DNA from: Ruminococcaceae bacterium UBA7067
GTDB lineage: Bacteria; Bacillota; Clostridia; Oscillospirales; Acutalibacteraceae
Length of the DNA stretch: 7,676 bases
Direction of reading: 5' to 3'
Assembly (NCBI GenBank): GCA_002493755.1
Contig: DKZT01000027.1
Span: 1 to 7,676 of the forward strand
Made by a program: the position numbers and the translations under genes. Within the stretch, counting starts at the first letter, position 1. Each line of letters begins with the position of its first letter. Shown here piece after piece: positions 6,806-7,676 of this stretch. The notes beneath the pieces were generated by a model that saw nothing but the letters and a program-made list of their open reading frames with translations, made no database searches and had not been told where the DNA came from.

Positions 6806-6862
6806 GCGACTTTAAGAAATTACGCTATATCGGGCTTTCCCGAATAACACTAAGTCAGGAGG
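6806..6862 (+). ncRNA. Ribosomal protein L13 leader (cis-regulatory mRNA structure)
   Basis: The rplM 5' UTR can fold into a hairpin, TCGGG (6830-6834) and CCCGA (6839-6843) around a CTTT loop, enclosed by GACTT (6808-6812) paired with AAGTC (6852-6856). The outer stem ends directly against the AGGAGG ribosome binding site (6857-6862). Position and form fit the L13 leader family known in low-GC Gram-positive bacteria, thought to mediate feedback by a ribosomal protein on the L13-S9 operon. The family assignment comes from recognition and position; no covariance search was run. Confidence 0.7.
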
Positions 6863-6870
6863 AAAAAAGC

Positions 6871-7299
6871 ATGTCTACATTTATGGAAAAAAAGCAGAAT
6901 GTTGAGCGCAAGTGGTATGTAATTGATGCCGCAGGCAAGCCGCTCGGCCGTGTTGCGGCTCAGGCAGCAGTATTGCTCAGAGGCAAGCACAAGCCAACAT
7001 TCACTCCGCACGTTGATTGCGGCGATCACGTTATCATCATCAACTGCGCAGACGCAGTATTGACAGGCAAAAAGCTCAACCAGAAGTATTACTACCGTCA
7101 CACAGGTTATATCGGCCACCTCAAGGCTACAAGATATGACACATTGATGGCGGCTAACCCGACAAAGGCAATGGAGCTTGCCGTTAAGGGTATGGTTCCG
7201 TCTAACACAATCGGCAGAGCAGCAATGCTCAGACTCAAGCTTTATGCAGGCGCACAGCACAAGCACGAGGCTCAGAAGCCGGAAGAGTGGACAAAATAA
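6871..7299 (+). CDS. rplM: 50S ribosomal protein L13
   Basis: L13 is an early-assembling protein of the large ribosomal subunit that binds 23S rRNA. The 142-residue length is the standard one. Family landmarks are seen in order: KWYVIDAAGKPLGRVA near residues 15-30, RGKHKPTFTPHVDCGDHV (38-55), VLTGKKLNQKYYYRHTGY (about 63-80) and MLRLKLYAGAQHKHEAQKPE near the C-terminus. The start is ATG at 6871 with AGGAGG at 6857-6862. It heads the conserved rplM-rpsI operon with its own promoter and a leader structure upstream. rpsI follows after 17 bp. Confidence 0.98.
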   Translation: MSTFMEKKQNVERKWYVIDAAGKPLGRVAAQAAVLLRGKHKPTFTPHVDCGDHVIIINCADAVLTGKKLNQKYYYRHTGYIGHLKATRYDTLMAANPTKAMELAVKGMVPSNTIGRAAMLRLKLYAGAQHKHEAQKPEEWTK

Positions 7300-7316
7300 G
7301 GAAGGAGGCATTTTAA

Positions 7317-7676
7317 ATGTACGAATCAGCACCGTTCTTTTACGGAACAGGAAGAAGAAAAAGCTCAGTAGCCAGAGTAAGACTTTACAAGGGTACAGGC
7401 AAAATCACAATTAACGACAGAGATATTGACGATTATTTCGGTCTTGAAACTCTTAAGCTTATCGTTCGTCAGCCTCTTGCCTTGACAAAGACAACAGAGC
7501 AGTTCGACATAGTTTGCAGAGTTGCAGGCGGCGGCGTTACAGGCCAGGCCGGCGCAATCCGTCACGGCATTTCAAGAGCATTGCTTCAGTATGACAGCGA
7601 GGCTCTCCGTCCGGCACTTAAGAAGGCAGGCTTCTTAACCCGTGACCCGAGAATGAAAGAGCGTAAGAAATACGGT
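7317..7676 (+). CDS. rpsI: 30S ribosomal protein S9, 3' end cut by the window
   Basis: S9 is a small-subunit protein whose C-terminal tail reaches the P-site tRNA. The visible 120 codons start at ATG 7317 with AAGGAGG at 7302-7308, 17 bp after the rplM stop. The family pattern is clear: YGTGRRKSSVARVRLYKGTG (about residues 9-28), then RVAGGGVTGQAGAIRHGISR (about 72-91) and FLTRDPRMKERKKYG at the window edge. S9 normally has about 130 residues ending in a basic -SKR tail, so roughly ten codons and the stop lie beyond 7676. The gene is partial only because of the window boundary; no damage is seen. Confidence 0.97.
   Translation, partial: MYESAPFFYGTGRRKSSVARVRLYKGTGKITINDRDIDDYFGLETLKLIVRQPLALTKTTEQFDIVCRVAGGGVTGQAGAIRHGISRALLQYDSEALRPALKKAGFLTRDPRMKERKKYG

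Noticed and set aside
6850..7332. A 160-codon open frame antisense to rplM
   Set aside because: It is a shadow of the certain rplM gene, with cysteine-rich, unlikely composition and no ribosome binding site.

Overview
The window looks like chromosomal DNA of an anaerobic, spore-forming Firmicute, most likely a Clostridia member of the Ruminococcaceae/Oscillospiraceae type. The reasons are strong AGGAGG-type ribosome binding sites before nearly every gene, a SpoIIE sporulation phosphatase, an HPr with a regulatory Ser46, a low-GC Gram-positive type L13 leader, and moderate GC content. The exact genus is inference.

Layout. (1) 33-3789, + strand: a fructose-utilisation locus in the order fruR (DeoR-family regulator), fruK (1-phosphofructokinase) and fruA (fused PTS EIIABC), the same order as in Bacillus subtilis. 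fruR and fruK overlap by ATGA. fruK and fruA are separated by 155 bp carrying a repeat-rich, hairpin-forming element. (2) 3873-4136, +: ptsH (HPr), 83 bp after fruA, probably with its own promoter and ending at a strong intrinsic terminator. (3) 4195-6534, - strand: spoIIE, convergent with ptsH. (4) 6535-6870: a divergent regulatory region. On the minus side is a spoIIE promoter with a 21-bp spacer and a Spo0A-box match over its -35. On the plus side are an A/T-tract (UP-like) element, a good sigma-A promoter and an L13-leader hairpin. (5) 6871 to the end, +: rplM (L13) and rpsI (S9), the second cut by the window edge about ten codons before its expected end.

How the genes work together. HPr carries phosphate from Enzyme I (not in this window) to FruA, which imports fructose as fructose-1-phosphate. 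FruK phosphorylates that to fructose-1,6-bisphosphate, and FruR probably senses fructose-1-phosphate. spoIIE and rplM-rpsI are unrelated in function, but their start regions share one compact intergenic space, so a stationary-phase sporulation promoter lies back to back with a growth-linked ribosomal-protein promoter.

All genes belong to known families, and I found no evidence for a new multi-gene system. The points most worth a second look are the Spo0A-type architecture of the spoIIE promoter, the repeat element between fruK and fruA, the perfect 17-bp palindrome inside fruK, and the L13 leader.
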